Shown: positions 8,837-16,765, counted from the stretch's first letter. The stretch: 41,990 nt of DNA from an uncultured Clostridia bacterium (GCA_934184665.1 CAKPSX010000014.1:1-41990), one strand, 5' to 3'. Program-made: numbers and translations. Notes: generated by a model from the letters alone, not told the origin.

Positions 8837-8866
8837 ATTATAGCATATTTTTGACATTATCGTCAA
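8837..8866 (-). promoter_or_regulatory. Promoter downstream of rpoD
   Basis: TTGACG (8866-8861), 18 bases, TATAAT (8842-8837) on the minus strand, starting directly after the rpoD stop. It would transcribe the 8249-8653 gene with a leader of about 175 bases. Confidence 0.65.
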
Positions 8867-8872
8867 TTTCGA

Positions 8873-10063
8873 TTAGTTCATATAATCTCTTAATTTTTTG
8901 CTTCTACTTGGATGTCTTAGCTTTCTTAATGCTTTTGCTTCTATTTGTCTTATTCTTTCTCTTGTAACATCAAATTCTTTTCCTACTTCTTCAAGTGTCC
9001 TTGCTTTTCCATCTTCTAATCCGAATCTTAATTTTAATACTTTAGCTTCTCTTGGTGTTAATGTACTCATAACTTCTTCTAATTGCTCTCTTAGTAATGT
9101 ATATGATGCAGCATCATGTGGCGCTGGAGAATCTTCATCTTGTATAAAATCTCCTAAGTGACTATCATCTTCTTCACCAATTGGTGTTTCTAATGATACT
9201 GGATCTTGTGCTATTTTTTGAATTTCCATTACTTTTTCAACTGGTATATCCATTTCTTTTGCAATTTCTTCTGGCGTAGGTTCTCTACCTAATTGTTGTA
9301 ATAGATGTCTTGATGTTCTTATTAATCTATTTATTGTTTCTACCATATGAACTGGAATTCTTATTGTTCTTGCTTGGTCTGCAATTGCTCTAGTTATTGC
9401 TTGTCTTATCCACCATGTTGCATAAGTACTAAATTTAAACCCTTTAGTATAGTCAAATTTCTCTACTGCTTTTATTAAACCCATATTTCCTTCTTGTATT
9501 AAATCAAGGAATAACATTCCTCTGCCAACATATTTTTTTGCAATACTTACAACAAGTCTTAAGTTTGCTTCTGCTAATTCTTGTTTAGCTTCTTCATCAT
9601 TTTCTAATATTCTTTTTGCTAGTTCAAGCTCTTTTTCATATGATAATAATGGAATTTTTCCAATTTCTCTTAAATACATTCTTACAGGGTCATCAACACT
9701 TACACCCTCAAAATTATTATCTGTTATTTGATCTAATTTTAAATCTTCTACTTCTTTTAAATCTTCTATATCTGGTTCTTCTTCAAATTCATCATTTAAT
9801 AAGTTAACTCCCATTTCTTCGAATGCATCAAATACTTTATCTATTTGGTCTGGGTTTGTATCTTCTAGTTCTTTTGCTAATTCTCCGTATGTCATTTTAC
9901 CATTTTCTTTTGCTTTTTTCACAATATCTTTTACTTTTTGAGATTCTTGGTTTATTTCTTCTTCATTTTTTGGTTGTTTTTTTTCTTTTTTTGCCATTTC
10001 TTTTAATTTATTTTTTTCTTCTTCTAATTTTTTTATTTCTTTTTCATCTATATCTTTCCCCAC
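8873..10063 (-). CDS. rpoD: Primary sigma factor RpoD/SigA
   Basis: The 396-residue protein is the housekeeping sigma factor that directs RNA polymerase to -35/-10 promoters. After an acidic, Lys/Glu-rich region 1.1 it has region 1.2 (DDPVRMYLREIGKIPLLS), region 2 (LIQEGNMGLIKAVEKFDY and FSTYATWWIRQAITRAI), region 3, and region 4 (LTPREAKVLKLRFGL, EEVGKEFDVTRERIRQIE). The start is a GTG at 10063 with AGGGGTGA 7 bases upstream, which overlaps the dnaG stop 13 bases away. It is therefore the last gene of a dnaG-rpoD operon, the usual macromolecular synthesis arrangement without rpsU. Confidence 0.98.
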   Translation of the reverse strand: MGKDIDEKEIKKLEEEKNKLKEMAKKEKKQPKNEEEINQESQKVKDIVKKAKENGKMTYGELAKELEDTNPDQIDKVFDAFEEMGVNLLNDEFEEEPDIEDLKEVEDLKLDQITDNNFEGVSVDDPVRMYLREIGKIPLLSYEKELELAKRILENDEEAKQELAEANLRLVVSIAKKYVGRGMLFLDLIQEGNMGLIKAVEKFDYTKGFKFSTYATWWIRQAITRAIADQARTIRIPVHMVETINRLIRTSRHLLQQLGREPTPEEIAKEMDIPVEKVMEIQKIAQDPVSLETPIGEEDDSHLGDFIQDEDSPAPHDAASYTLLREQLEEVMSTLTPREAKVLKLRFGLEDGKARTLEEVGKEFDVTRERIRQIEAKALRKLRHPSRSKKLRDYMN

Positions 10064-10076
10064 AAAAATTTCACCC

Positions 10077-11861
10077 CTATTTGATTTTTGCCAATGATAT
10101 TATAATATCACTTAGCTCCTTACCTAATTTCTTTTTTTCTAACTCATCTTGTTCAGTTTCTAATTGTTTTAAAATACTTTTCTTTTTTTGATTTAGTTTT
10201 TCCTTTTCATATTTTTGTAATACATCATCAACTGCTTTTTCCATATCCTCAAACTCATAATCTGTTGCCATTACCATTGTTATATGATTTTTCATTTCAT
10301 CATCAAATGTGTCTATTAATTTATTTATATTTCTCTCACTTTTTTCTGATTCTTTGTATATCTCTTGTGCTATTTTTTTATTTATTTCAACCTTAAAATC
10401 TTCTGGTTTTATTTTTTCTTGAATCTTTTTAAACACATTTATATTTGTATCTAATAACAATGCTATTATTGTATTTTCTCTATTTTCTAAATCTTTATCT
10501 ATTTCTTCTTTTGGTTTTTCTTCTTGTCTTATATTTTTAACTTGATTTTCTGATGTTTTTTCTGTTTTAAAATTGGTATATATAAGTTTATTTACCTCTG
10601 CATATATTGCTTCTTTTGATATATTATACCCTTTTGCTATTTTTTCTATGTATATTTCTCTCTCTATTGTACTCTCTACTTTTGACAATATTTTTGATAT
10701 TTCTCTTAAAAAGTTGATTTTATCTCCTGAATTTTCTAAATTATACTCTTTTTTCAAATTTCTTACTTTGAATTCTACTAATGATATTGCATTTTCTATC
10801 TCAAGTTTGAACCTGCCTTCTCCATATTTTATAATATATTCATCAGGGTCTTTTGCCCCCTCTATTTGGAGTACTCTCATATCGCAGCCCATATTTTGTA
10901 AGATTTCCATTGACCTTGCAATAGCATTTTGACCTGCACCATCTGCATCAAATCCTAAAATTACTTGTTCTGTTGTTTTTCTTAGTAGCCAACCTTGTTG
11001 TTCTGTAAGCGCTGTGCCTAATGCGCCAACAACATTTTTTATCCCCCTCTGATGTAATGATATAACATCCATATATCCTTCTACAATAAGTATTTTTTTA
11101 GCTGATTCTTTTTTAGCTATATTTAATCCAAATAAATGTCTACCTTTGCTATATACTATATTTTCTGGCGAATTTATATATTTTGGTTTTGAATCATCTA
11201 ATACTCTACCTCCAAATCCAATTATTCTGCCTCTTACATCGCATATTGGAAACATTAATCTATTTCTATATCTATCTTTATATGTTCCATTATCATTTTT
11301 TATTACAAGCCCTGATTCTAGAATTTCTTTTTCTCCAAAACCTTTTTCTCTTAAGAATTTATACATTTCATCACCCCTGCCTGAGTAGCCTATTTGAAAT
11401 GCCTCAAGTGTTTCTTGATTTAGCTTTCTTTTTTTTATATATTCTTGTGCTATTTTTGCAGTTGGTTTATATAAATTTTGATGATAAAATTCTGCTGATA
11501 TTTCGTTTATTTTATATACTTTTGATTTTAGTTCTTCTTTTTGGCTATCTAATCCTGTATCTAAAGTTGGTAATTGAATTTTTGCTCTTTCTGCTAATGT
11601 TTCTAGTGCTTCTAAAAATGTTAGACCTTCTATTTTCATTAAAAATGTATATACATTTCCTCCTACGCCACAACCAAAGCAATGAAATATTTGCTTATCT
11701 GGTGACACAGAAAAAGAAGGAGACTTCTCATTATGGAATGGACATAATCCAAAGTAGTTTCTCCCTTTTCGAGATAAATGTACATATTGTGAAATAACAT
11801 CAACTACATCATTATTTTGCCTAACTTCATCTATGATTTCTTCACTATAATATTTTGCCAT
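10077..11861 (-). CDS. dnaG: DNA primase
   Basis: The 594-residue primase makes RNA primers for DNA replication. The N-terminal CHC2 zinc-binding domain has CPFH (about residue 40) and CFGC (about residue 61). The TOPRIM catalytic core has ILIVEGYMDVISL and LGFDADGAG, carrying the Glu and Asp metal ligands, followed by a C-terminal helicase-interaction region (about 450-594) with low sequence identity to anything I know, as is usual. Length is normal. Two GGAG motifs lie 3 and 9 bases from the ATG. It precedes rpoD in one transcript and has its own promoter candidate at 11948-11977. Confidence 0.97.
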   Translation of the reverse strand: MAKYYSEEIIDEVRQNNDVVDVISQYVHLSRKGRNYFGLCPFHNEKSPSFSVSPDKQIFHCFGCGVGGNVYTFLMKIEGLTFLEALETLAERAKIQLPTLDTGLDSQKEELKSKVYKINEISAEFYHQNLYKPTAKIAQEYIKKRKLNQETLEAFQIGYSGRGDEMYKFLREKGFGEKEILESGLVIKNDNGTYKDRYRNRLMFPICDVRGRIIGFGGRVLDDSKPKYINSPENIVYSKGRHLFGLNIAKKESAKKILIVEGYMDVISLHQRGIKNVVGALGTALTEQQGWLLRKTTEQVILGFDADGAGQNAIARSMEILQNMGCDMRVLQIEGAKDPDEYIIKYGEGRFKLEIENAISLVEFKVRNLKKEYNLENSGDKINFLREISKILSKVESTIEREIYIEKIAKGYNISKEAIYAEVNKLIYTNFKTEKTSENQVKNIRQEEKPKEEIDKDLENRENTIIALLLDTNINVFKKIQEKIKPEDFKVEINKKIAQEIYKESEKSERNINKLIDTFDDEMKNHITMVMATDYEFEDMEKAVDDVLQKYEKEKLNQKKKSILKQLETEQDELEKKKLGKELSDIIISLAKIK

Positions 11862-11947
11862 TTACCTCCACTCCTATATGATTTCATTTAATTCATATAA
11901 TAAGAAAATAAATCCCCTATTATTGTACATAATTTATTATTCGACGT

Positions 11948-11977
11948 ATTTTACATAATTCCCCCTTTTTAGGGCAA
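11948..11977 (-). promoter_or_regulatory. Promoter candidate of dnaG-rpoD
   Basis: TTGCCC (11977-11972), 18 bases, TAAAAT (11953-11948) on the minus strand, about 80 bases before dnaG. Other AT-rich -10-like boxes nearby make the choice uncertain. Confidence 0.4.
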
Positions 11978-12012
11978 TTTTTTATAATGGCATAGACAAA
12001 TATTATAATGGG

Positions 12013-12043
12013 CGAAAAAAAAGAGGTGGTCTCCCACTCTCTT
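12013..12043 (-). terminator. Terminator of acpP
   Basis: On the minus strand AAGAG-A-GTGG, a GAGA loop and CCAC-C-TCTT form a stem with one mismatch, followed by a run of T. It overlaps the acpP stop codon. Confidence 0.8.
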
Positions 12044-12281
12044 AAACATTTTCTTTGATGTAGTCTACAACATCTCCAACTGTAACTACTTTTTCTGCAT
12101 CTGCATCTGGAATTTCTATATCAAATTCTTCTTCTATAGCCATAACTAATTCTACAATATCTAAAGAATCAGCTCCTAAATCATCTATAAAAGATGCTTC
12201 CATTGTAACAGCACTTTCTGATGCACCTAATTGTTCTACAATTATTCCTTTTACTTTTTCAAAAACCTCTTCTGAACTCAT
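12042..12281 (-). CDS. acpP: Acyl carrier protein
   Basis: The 79-residue acidic protein carries fatty-acyl intermediates on a phosphopantetheine arm. The attachment Ser is residue 39 in DDLGADSLDIVELVMAIEEE, the family signature. Length and charge are typical. GGAGGTGA lies before the ATG. It follows plsX by 110 bases and has its own consensus promoter in that gap and a terminator at its end, so it can be made in excess of PlsX. Confidence 0.98.
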   Translation of the reverse strand: MSSEEVFEKVKGIIVEQLGASESAVTMEASFIDDLGADSLDIVELVMAIEEEFDIEIPDADAEKVVTVGDVVDYIKENV

Positions 12282-12343
12282 AAAAGTTCACCTCCTCTCA
12301 AGCTTTATACGATTATTTATTTTTCATATTTTTACCTTTACCA

Positions 12344-12372
12344 TTTATATTATATGTTATGTTTTTTGTCAA
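12344..12372 (-). promoter_or_regulatory. Promoter of acpP
   Basis: TTGACA (12372-12367), 17 bases, TATAAA (12349-12344) on the minus strand, in the plsX-acpP gap. Confidence 0.75.
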
Positions 12373-12391
12373 GCATATTTATAATATTTCT

Positions 12392-13429
12392 TTATTTATT
12401 TTCTTCTTTTATATTATTTTTTTCAAATTCCTCTATCATTTTGTCTACAGCCTTATTTTCGACAAACTTTTCTGCTTGTTTAATTGTAAATTCAAATAGT
12501 TTTTCATCACTACTTCCATGTGCTTTTACAACCGGTTTTTTAACTCCTAAAAATAAGGCTCCACCATATGATTTATAATCCATAGTTTTTTTGAATTTAT
12601 TTATTGCTGGTAATGATGGCACAGCACATATTTTTGAGAATACATTATGTGTTAAACTTTCTGTTAAAGTTCTTTTAACAAACTTTCCAAGGCCCTCTAC
12701 TGCTTTTAAAAATATATTTCCTGTAAATCCATCTGTTACAATTGCATGAATTTCCCCAGAAAAAGCTTCTCTTCCTTCTACATTACCTACAAAGTTAATC
12801 CCTAATTCTTCTGAATTTTCTTTTAATAATTTATAGCTTTCTCTAACTAGTTCATTTCCCTTAGTTTCTTCTGTTCCAATATTTAGTAAGCCTATTCTTG
12901 GCTTTTCAATACCATATGTATTTTTTAAATATATTGTTGCCATTTGTGCAAACTGTAATAAGTTTATTGGTCTACAGTTTGTATTTGAGCCTGAATCTAT
13001 TAATAATAATTGACTTTTATATGCTGGTAATATACCTGCTAATGCTGGTCTATCAATTCCTTTTATTCTACCTACAAGTAGGGTTGCCCCTGCTAATAAT
13101 GCTCCTGAATTACCTGCTGAAATAAATACATCTCCTTCGCCCTCTTTTAGCATTTTAAATCCTACTACCATTGATGAATCTTTTTTTCTTTTTATTGCTA
13201 CTGTTGGTTGGTCTTCCATTTCAATTGTTTCTGTTGTATTTTTTATTTTTAGTCTATTTGATATTTCCTCAATTTCTTTTCCATAAAATTCTTTTATTTT
13301 ATTTCTGATTACTTCTTCTTTTCCAATTAAAGTTACTTCTGCTTTTATTTGATTTATTGCTTTTACTGCTCCTTTTATATTTGCGTCTGGTGCGTTATCT
13401 CCTCCCATGGCGTCTAGTAATATATTCAT
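12392..13429 (-). CDS. plsX: Phosphate acyltransferase PlsX
   Basis: The 345-residue enzyme converts acyl-ACP and phosphate to acyl-phosphate, the first step of the PlsX/PlsY route to phosphatidic acid. The N-terminus MNILLDAMGGDNAPDANIKG is the family hallmark; ISAGNSGALLAG, NIGTEETKGNEL and VTDGFTGNIFLKAVEG are further conserved blocks. Length is normal. AGGGGG lies 7 bases before the ATG, and a promoter lies at 13468-13496. The next gene, acpP, encodes its substrate carrier; no fapR or fabD is adjacent. Confidence 0.97.
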   Translation of the reverse strand: MNILLDAMGGDNAPDANIKGAVKAINQIKAEVTLIGKEEVIRNKIKEFYGKEIEEISNRLKIKNTTETIEMEDQPTVAIKRKKDSSMVVGFKMLKEGEGDVFISAGNSGALLAGATLLVGRIKGIDRPALAGILPAYKSQLLLIDSGSNTNCRPINLLQFAQMATIYLKNTYGIEKPRIGLLNIGTEETKGNELVRESYKLLKENSEELGINFVGNVEGREAFSGEIHAIVTDGFTGNIFLKAVEGLGKFVKRTLTESLTHNVFSKICAVPSLPAINKFKKTMDYKSYGGALFLGVKKPVVKAHGSSDEKLFEFTIKQAEKFVENKAVDKMIEEFEKNNIKEENK

Positions 13430-13467
13430 GTTGTTTCCCCCTCTTTATGATTATTCAAGATGTAACT

Positions 13468-13496
13468 ATTTTATTATTATTTTATTCAAATTGCAA
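13468..13496 (-). promoter_or_regulatory. Promoter of plsX
   Basis: TTGCAA (13496-13491), 17 bases, TAAAAT (13473-13468) on the minus strand. Confidence 0.55.
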
Positions 13497-13574
13497 TAGA
13501 TACTATATAAAAAAAGATTTTTTATTTGTTCTTTTGCTTCAATTTTTCTAAATAAAGAAGTTTATGTAAAACTA

Positions 13575-13603
13575 TTGCTTTTGCTGTTGATATTTGCTAT
13601 AAT
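13575..13603 (+). promoter_or_regulatory. Promoter of the coiled-coil gene
   Basis: TTGCTT (13575-13580), 17 bases, TATAAT (13598-13603). The leader holds a small stem with TATAGG/CCTATA arms near 13611-13632. Confidence 0.6.
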
Positions 13604-13683
13604 AAAAGAGTATAGGTTTGTTTTTTGCCTATAAACTAATAAATACAGCAAATGATAAAGCATAATAAAAGGGAGGAATATAA

Positions 13684-14970
13684 ATGGATAATAAACCACA
13701 TTTTAAAAATAACGTTGCAGCTAGAAGGCTAGATCATGCAACAATTAAATTTAATGTTACAAAAAGATATGAAGAATTAGATGAAAAATTTAAAGCAAGA
13801 AAAATGAATGCGAAAGAAATGAAAGAATATGAGAATCTTAAAAAAGTTATTGCTAATTTACCAAAGATGGATAATGTTTTTAAATTCCAAGAAAACTTAA
13901 TAACATATCAAAAAGCTTTGGTTGAGGAACTTTCTATAAGGAAATCAACTTCTGAAAGAACAGAAAAAGTAGAATCATATATGGATTTTCTAGAAGATCA
14001 ATTAAAAGATTTGAAAGATAAAATCTTAGATACAAACTCTAAATTAAAAGATCCAAATATTAGTGAAGAAGATAAAGAAAAACTTGAAATTGCTTTAGAA
14101 TCATATAAGAAAAAGCTAGGTAATAATCAACTTGAATATTCAAAAGTTTACTCTGAGCAAAATAAACAAGAAAAAGCTAGTAAAACTCTTAATGAAAAAT
14201 TTAAAGATTTATCTAAAGAAGATTTATGTACAGAACTTGAAAAATCAAGTATTGCAATAAGCAAGTGTACTTTATATTTAAATAAGCTATTAAAAGGTGA
14301 ACGTATTGAAGATATTAAAGTACAAGAAAATGCTACTGATTGGAAAAAATTTATCGCTGATAGAAGACAATCTGAAAAATTACATAACTTAAAGAAAGCT
14401 CAAAAAGCACCATTAAGTTTACAAGCACAAATCGGGGATTTTGTTAATTCTGTAATGCCTGAACAACAACCTGAAGTATCAGTTGAACCTCGTGAAGAAA
14501 CTTCTGAAAATTTACCAGTAGAAGTTAGTGATTTTGATAAAAAACATCCAACTTTGGCAAGATTTAAAAACTGGTTTAAAGATAAATTTAGCAAAATATC
14601 AGATAAAGTATCACGTAAAACACATGAATCAAAAGTTGAAGAACCAGAAGAAGAGCAAGAACAAGAATCTAGTTCATCAGCTAAACCTGTTGAAAATAGA
14701 GAAGAACACAAAGAAGAAACTAAACAAGATAAAGGTTCTCAATTTAGAGAATCACTAAAACAACAAACTATAGCAGATTATGATATATCTAAAATTGCTG
14801 AATTAGGGCAAAAAGGATATGAAGAAGAACTTGCTAACAATGAAAAGAAATTAGCTGCAAAAAGATTAGCAGATAATAGACGTAAATTATATGGTGATTC
14901 TGCAAAAGAGATGAATACAGGTATATCAGATAAATTAAATGATTTATCAAAAAGCGATGATGAAAGATAA
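13684..14970 (+). CDS. Cytoplasmic coiled-coil protein of unknown function
   Basis: I do not recognise this 428-residue protein. It has no signal peptide or membrane segment. Residues 25-190 are Lys/Glu-rich with heptad-like spacing and should form coiled coils (for example SYMDFLEDQLKDLKDK). A hydrophobic-basic patch, LARFKNWFKDKFSKISDKV, at about residues 290-308 could be an amphipathic helix, followed by a disordered Glu/Ser stretch (about 315-360) and a charged C-terminal helix. AGGGAGGA lies before the ATG. It is a single-gene transcript with its own promoter and a terminator. A structural or scaffold role would fit but is only a guess. Confidence 0.8.
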   Translation: MDNKPHFKNNVAARRLDHATIKFNVTKRYEELDEKFKARKMNAKEMKEYENLKKVIANLPKMDNVFKFQENLITYQKALVEELSIRKSTSERTEKVESYMDFLEDQLKDLKDKILDTNSKLKDPNISEEDKEKLEIALESYKKKLGNNQLEYSKVYSEQNKQEKASKTLNEKFKDLSKEDLCTELEKSSIAISKCTLYLNKLLKGERIEDIKVQENATDWKKFIADRRQSEKLHNLKKAQKAPLSLQAQIGDFVNSVMPEQQPEVSVEPREETSENLPVEVSDFDKKHPTLARFKNWFKDKFSKISDKVSRKTHESKVEEPEEEQEQESSSSAKPVENREEHKEETKQDKGSQFRESLKQQTIADYDISKIAELGQKGYEEELANNEKKLAAKRLADNRRKLYGDSAKEMNTGISDKLNDLSKSDDER

Positions 14971-14982
14971 ATAAGTACAAAC

Positions 14983-15027
14983 AAAAGCGACTATGTGGGG
15001 CTATGAAATAACCTCATGTCGCTTTTT
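14983..15027. terminator. Bidirectional terminator after the coiled-coil gene
   Basis: AAAAGCGAC (14983-14991) pairs with GTCGCTTTT (15018-15026), with a further interrupted TG.GG/CC.CA pairing inside. T-rich on both strands, so it can also end the convergent transcript from 15162-16409. Confidence 0.8.
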
Positions 15028-15161
15028 ATTTACATCTTATTGGTTTTATGTTGACTTGCTTTAATGGTATTGGTGGGTGGATAAGAACATGGTGGTTGGT
15101 TGGCTGCAGACTAATTGATTTACGTAAAGCTGTATGACCTTGATGCTGGCAGGGCTGATGC
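15028..15161 (-). other. GC-richer 3' region after the FGE-like gene
   Basis: This 134-base stretch after the stop codon of the FGE-like gene is richer in G and C than its surroundings (GCATCAGCCCTGCCAGCATC directly after the stop on the minus strand, then CTGCAGCC and CACC runs). It encodes no convincing protein. It is where an IMH-type recognition sequence would lie if the upstream gene is a DGR target. I cannot see a template copy of it here. Confidence 0.35.
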
Positions 15162-15308
15162 TTACTTAATGTACAGTGTTACTCGTACCCCACGGTCTTT
15201 ATATTTGTTATACGGACTATTAGAAATACTGCTTTCTACTGGCTTGTCACTTCCTGTTGAGGAATAATATCCTCCATAGTTATATCTACTTCTGTTATTT
15301 CCTGTATA
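15162..15308 (-). other. Candidate DGR variable region (3' end of the FGE-like gene)
   Basis: The last 49 codons contain about 19 codons ending in T or C that encode Tyr, Asn, Ser, Asp, Ile or Arg, as expected when AAY codons in a template are mutated at A. They surround constant GG, TGS, P and RG-RV-LYIK positions. The final codons (CGT GGG GTA CGA ... CTG TAC ATT AAG) also depart from the AT-rich usage of the gene. No template repeat or reverse transcriptase is in the window. Confidence 0.5.
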
Positions 15309-16409
15309 TGAAGATATGTGTGTCCACTCTGATACATTTCCTGCTAAATCATAAATATTATTTGCATTCGTTCCTTCATATCCTCCAGTTGGAATTCTTT
15401 CACCAAAACCTGATTCTTTTTCTGCTGTTGCCTTTGACGTACTTGTATAATATGTGAAACCATTATTTGAATAATTTCCCCAACTTGTTGAATCTGAGGC
15501 TATTTCTGCATATGTTTTCTCTCCAGTATCTATCAACCACTTTAATGTTTCGTCCCACTGTATTCCCCATATCATCTGCACTCCTGCACTTGTTCCTGAT
15601 AACTTTCTTGCTTTTTTCCACATTGTATACCATGTTTGTTTTTTTATATCTGTGTTTATTCTTTTAACAACAGGCGTTGCTTGGCTTAGGTCTCCTGTTT
15701 GGTATCTTCCTATATAATATCCTCCATATGTTGCTACACTATTTAACATTTTATCGAAATCAATCTCCATTTCCATTAAGAAATCTTCTCTTGACATTCC
15801 ATTTAAATATTTAGTTAAATTTGTTGATTGGATATCATATTTGGTTGTTTGTGGCTCATATTTATTACTACTACTTTTTGAATATGATGATGATGTAAAA
15901 GTATATGTTGTTCCGTATTTCTTTCCTGTTGTCTGGTCTCTCCAATACATATCACTTACTTCTGCTATTGGTATCCATACATATTGATTTCTATTACACT
16001 GTGCCTCCCATTTATTACTATCTGTTACAGCATCTGTTCCTTCATATATTACAAATCCTCCATTTACAGAATTTTCATCTGATGCAGATGATGCTGTGTA
16101 GCCTGTTGGTACTGGTACTTGTACTCCATCTGAGCTTGTTACTGTTGTGAAATTATTTGTGTTTCTCTTACCAGGTTTTATTTCTCCCCATATATAATTT
16201 ATCTGCTCTTTTTGATTATCTGCTGTTTCTTGTGGTGCATTATCTTTTCTTGCATTATACACAATACCACATATAATAGCACCCAATATTACAACTATCA
16301 CTATTGGTATGATAAACACCTTCTTTCCATATGCTAAATACATAAACTCTAAATCACCTATTTTAGTTACTTTTTCTTTTTCCTCTTTTTTCTGTTTCCT
16401 TTTACTCAT
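15162..16409 (-). CDS. Membrane-anchored FGE/SUMF1-like (C-type-lectin-fold) protein, possible DGR target
   Basis: The 415-residue protein has a basic cytoplasmic N-terminus, one membrane helix (about 31-51) and a large outer part. The outer part has the formylglycine-generating-enzyme layout: QYVWIPIAEVSDMYW, YGGYYIGRYQTG, IWGIQWDETLKWL, then NNIYDLAGNVSEWT near residue 350 and a C-terminal RGVRVTLYIK. The paired catalytic Cys of true FGE are absent, so a binding role is more likely. The last 50 residues are rich in Tyr, Asn, Ser and Asp around fixed Gly/Pro positions, as in DGR variable regions. GGAG lies 12 bases before the ATG, a weak site, and an upstream reading frame overlaps the start. 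A surface adhesin-like role is inferred. Confidence 0.85.
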   Translation of the reverse strand: MSKRKQKKEEKEKVTKIGDLEFMYLAYGKKVFIIPIVIVVILGAIICGIVYNARKDNAPQETADNQKEQINYIWGEIKPGKRNTNNFTTVTSSDGVQVPVPTGYTASSASDENSVNGGFVIYEGTDAVTDSNKWEAQCNRNQYVWIPIAEVSDMYWRDQTTGKKYGTTYTFTSSSYSKSSSNKYEPQTTKYDIQSTNLTKYLNGMSREDFLMEMEIDFDKMLNSVATYGGYYIGRYQTGDLSQATPVVKRINTDIKKQTWYTMWKKARKLSGTSAGVQMIWGIQWDETLKWLIDTGEKTYAEIASDSTSWGNYSNNGFTYYTSTSKATAEKESGFGERIPTGGYEGTNANNIYDLAGNVSEWTHISSYTGNNRSRYNYGGYYSSTGSDKPVESSISNSPYNKYKDRGVRVTLYIK

Positions 16410-16465
16410 AACAAATCAACACTCCAATCTTTTTTATAATTTTTTACAACATAAAAAGACAGCAG

Positions 16466-16488
16466 AAAAAGGCATAAAATTTTTATGC
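16466..16488 (-). promoter_or_regulatory. Terminator-like hairpin in the leader of the FGE-like gene
   Basis: GCATAAAA (16472-16479) and TTTTATGC (16481-16488) form a palindrome. On the minus strand it is followed by C and five T, then 56 bases to the gene start. It is GC-poor, so its strength is doubtful. Confidence 0.4.
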
Positions 16489-16548
16489 TTTTTCCACTAT
16501 CTCTATTAAATTTATTTATTCTACTTTTTTGCTTTTTTTCTTCAACGC

Positions 16549-16611
16549 TTAAAAGTGCTTGTGTGTGTGTGTGTGTACAGCCTCAAGGGTTTGCGCCTTC
16601 ATAACTTTCAT
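16549..16611 (-). CDS. Short leader ORF with an (AC)8 repeat
   Basis: AAAGGAG (16627-16621) lies 9 bases before an ATG at 16611, one of the best ribosome sites in the window. With the 8 AC repeats present, the product is 20 residues, MKVMKAQTLEAVHTHTHKHF, then TAA. If the repeat had 7 or 10 units, the frame would run without a stop for 67 or 69 residues, pass a hydrophobic segment (ILCLFLLSFYVV) and end in a TGA that overlaps the ATG of the FGE-like gene (ATGA). The peptide has no known relative that I can name. It may be a leader peptide, a phase-variable gene in its off state, or a decayed gene. Confidence 0.5.
   Translation of the reverse strand: MKVMKAQTLEAVHTHTHKHF
16561..16576. repeat. 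Dinucleotide repeat (GT)8 / (AC)8
   Basis: Eight exact GT units on the + strand, read as alternating His/Thr codons in the leader ORF on the minus strand. It is the only such tract noticed in the window. Confidence 0.95.
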
Positions 16612-16682
16612 ATTTTTCTTCTCCTTTGAATTCTATTATTACCAATTTTATTACATTTTAAACATAGAATTATTTCAAAATT

Positions 16683-16711
16683 ATAATATCAAAAATGCAC
16701 CCATTAGTCAA
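16683..16711 (-). promoter_or_regulatory. Promoter of the leader and FGE-like gene
   Basis: TTGACT (16711-16706), 17 bases, TATTAT (16688-16683) on the minus strand, about 70 bases before the leader ATG. Confidence 0.65.
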
Positions 16712-16765
16712 TACATTTTGCAATTATTTTTTGTGCACTTCAAATAGAAATTCCGGGTGCATTTT
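16692..16765. promoter_or_regulatory. Widely spaced inverted repeat at the promoter
   Basis: AAAATGCACCC (16692-16702) lies in the promoter spacer and its exact complement GGGTGCATTTT lies at 16755-16765; GTGCAC at 16733-16738 lies between. This looks like paired operator sites, although no regulator is identified. Confidence 0.4.

Noticed and set aside
15028..15161. The 3' region of the FGE-like gene as the DGR template repeat itself
   Set aside because: It is not AAC-rich and does not align with the end of the gene; at most it could be a recognition site.
16561..16576. GT tract as part of a CRISPR or larger tandem repeat
   Set aside because: It is a simple dinucleotide run with no spacers or longer unit.
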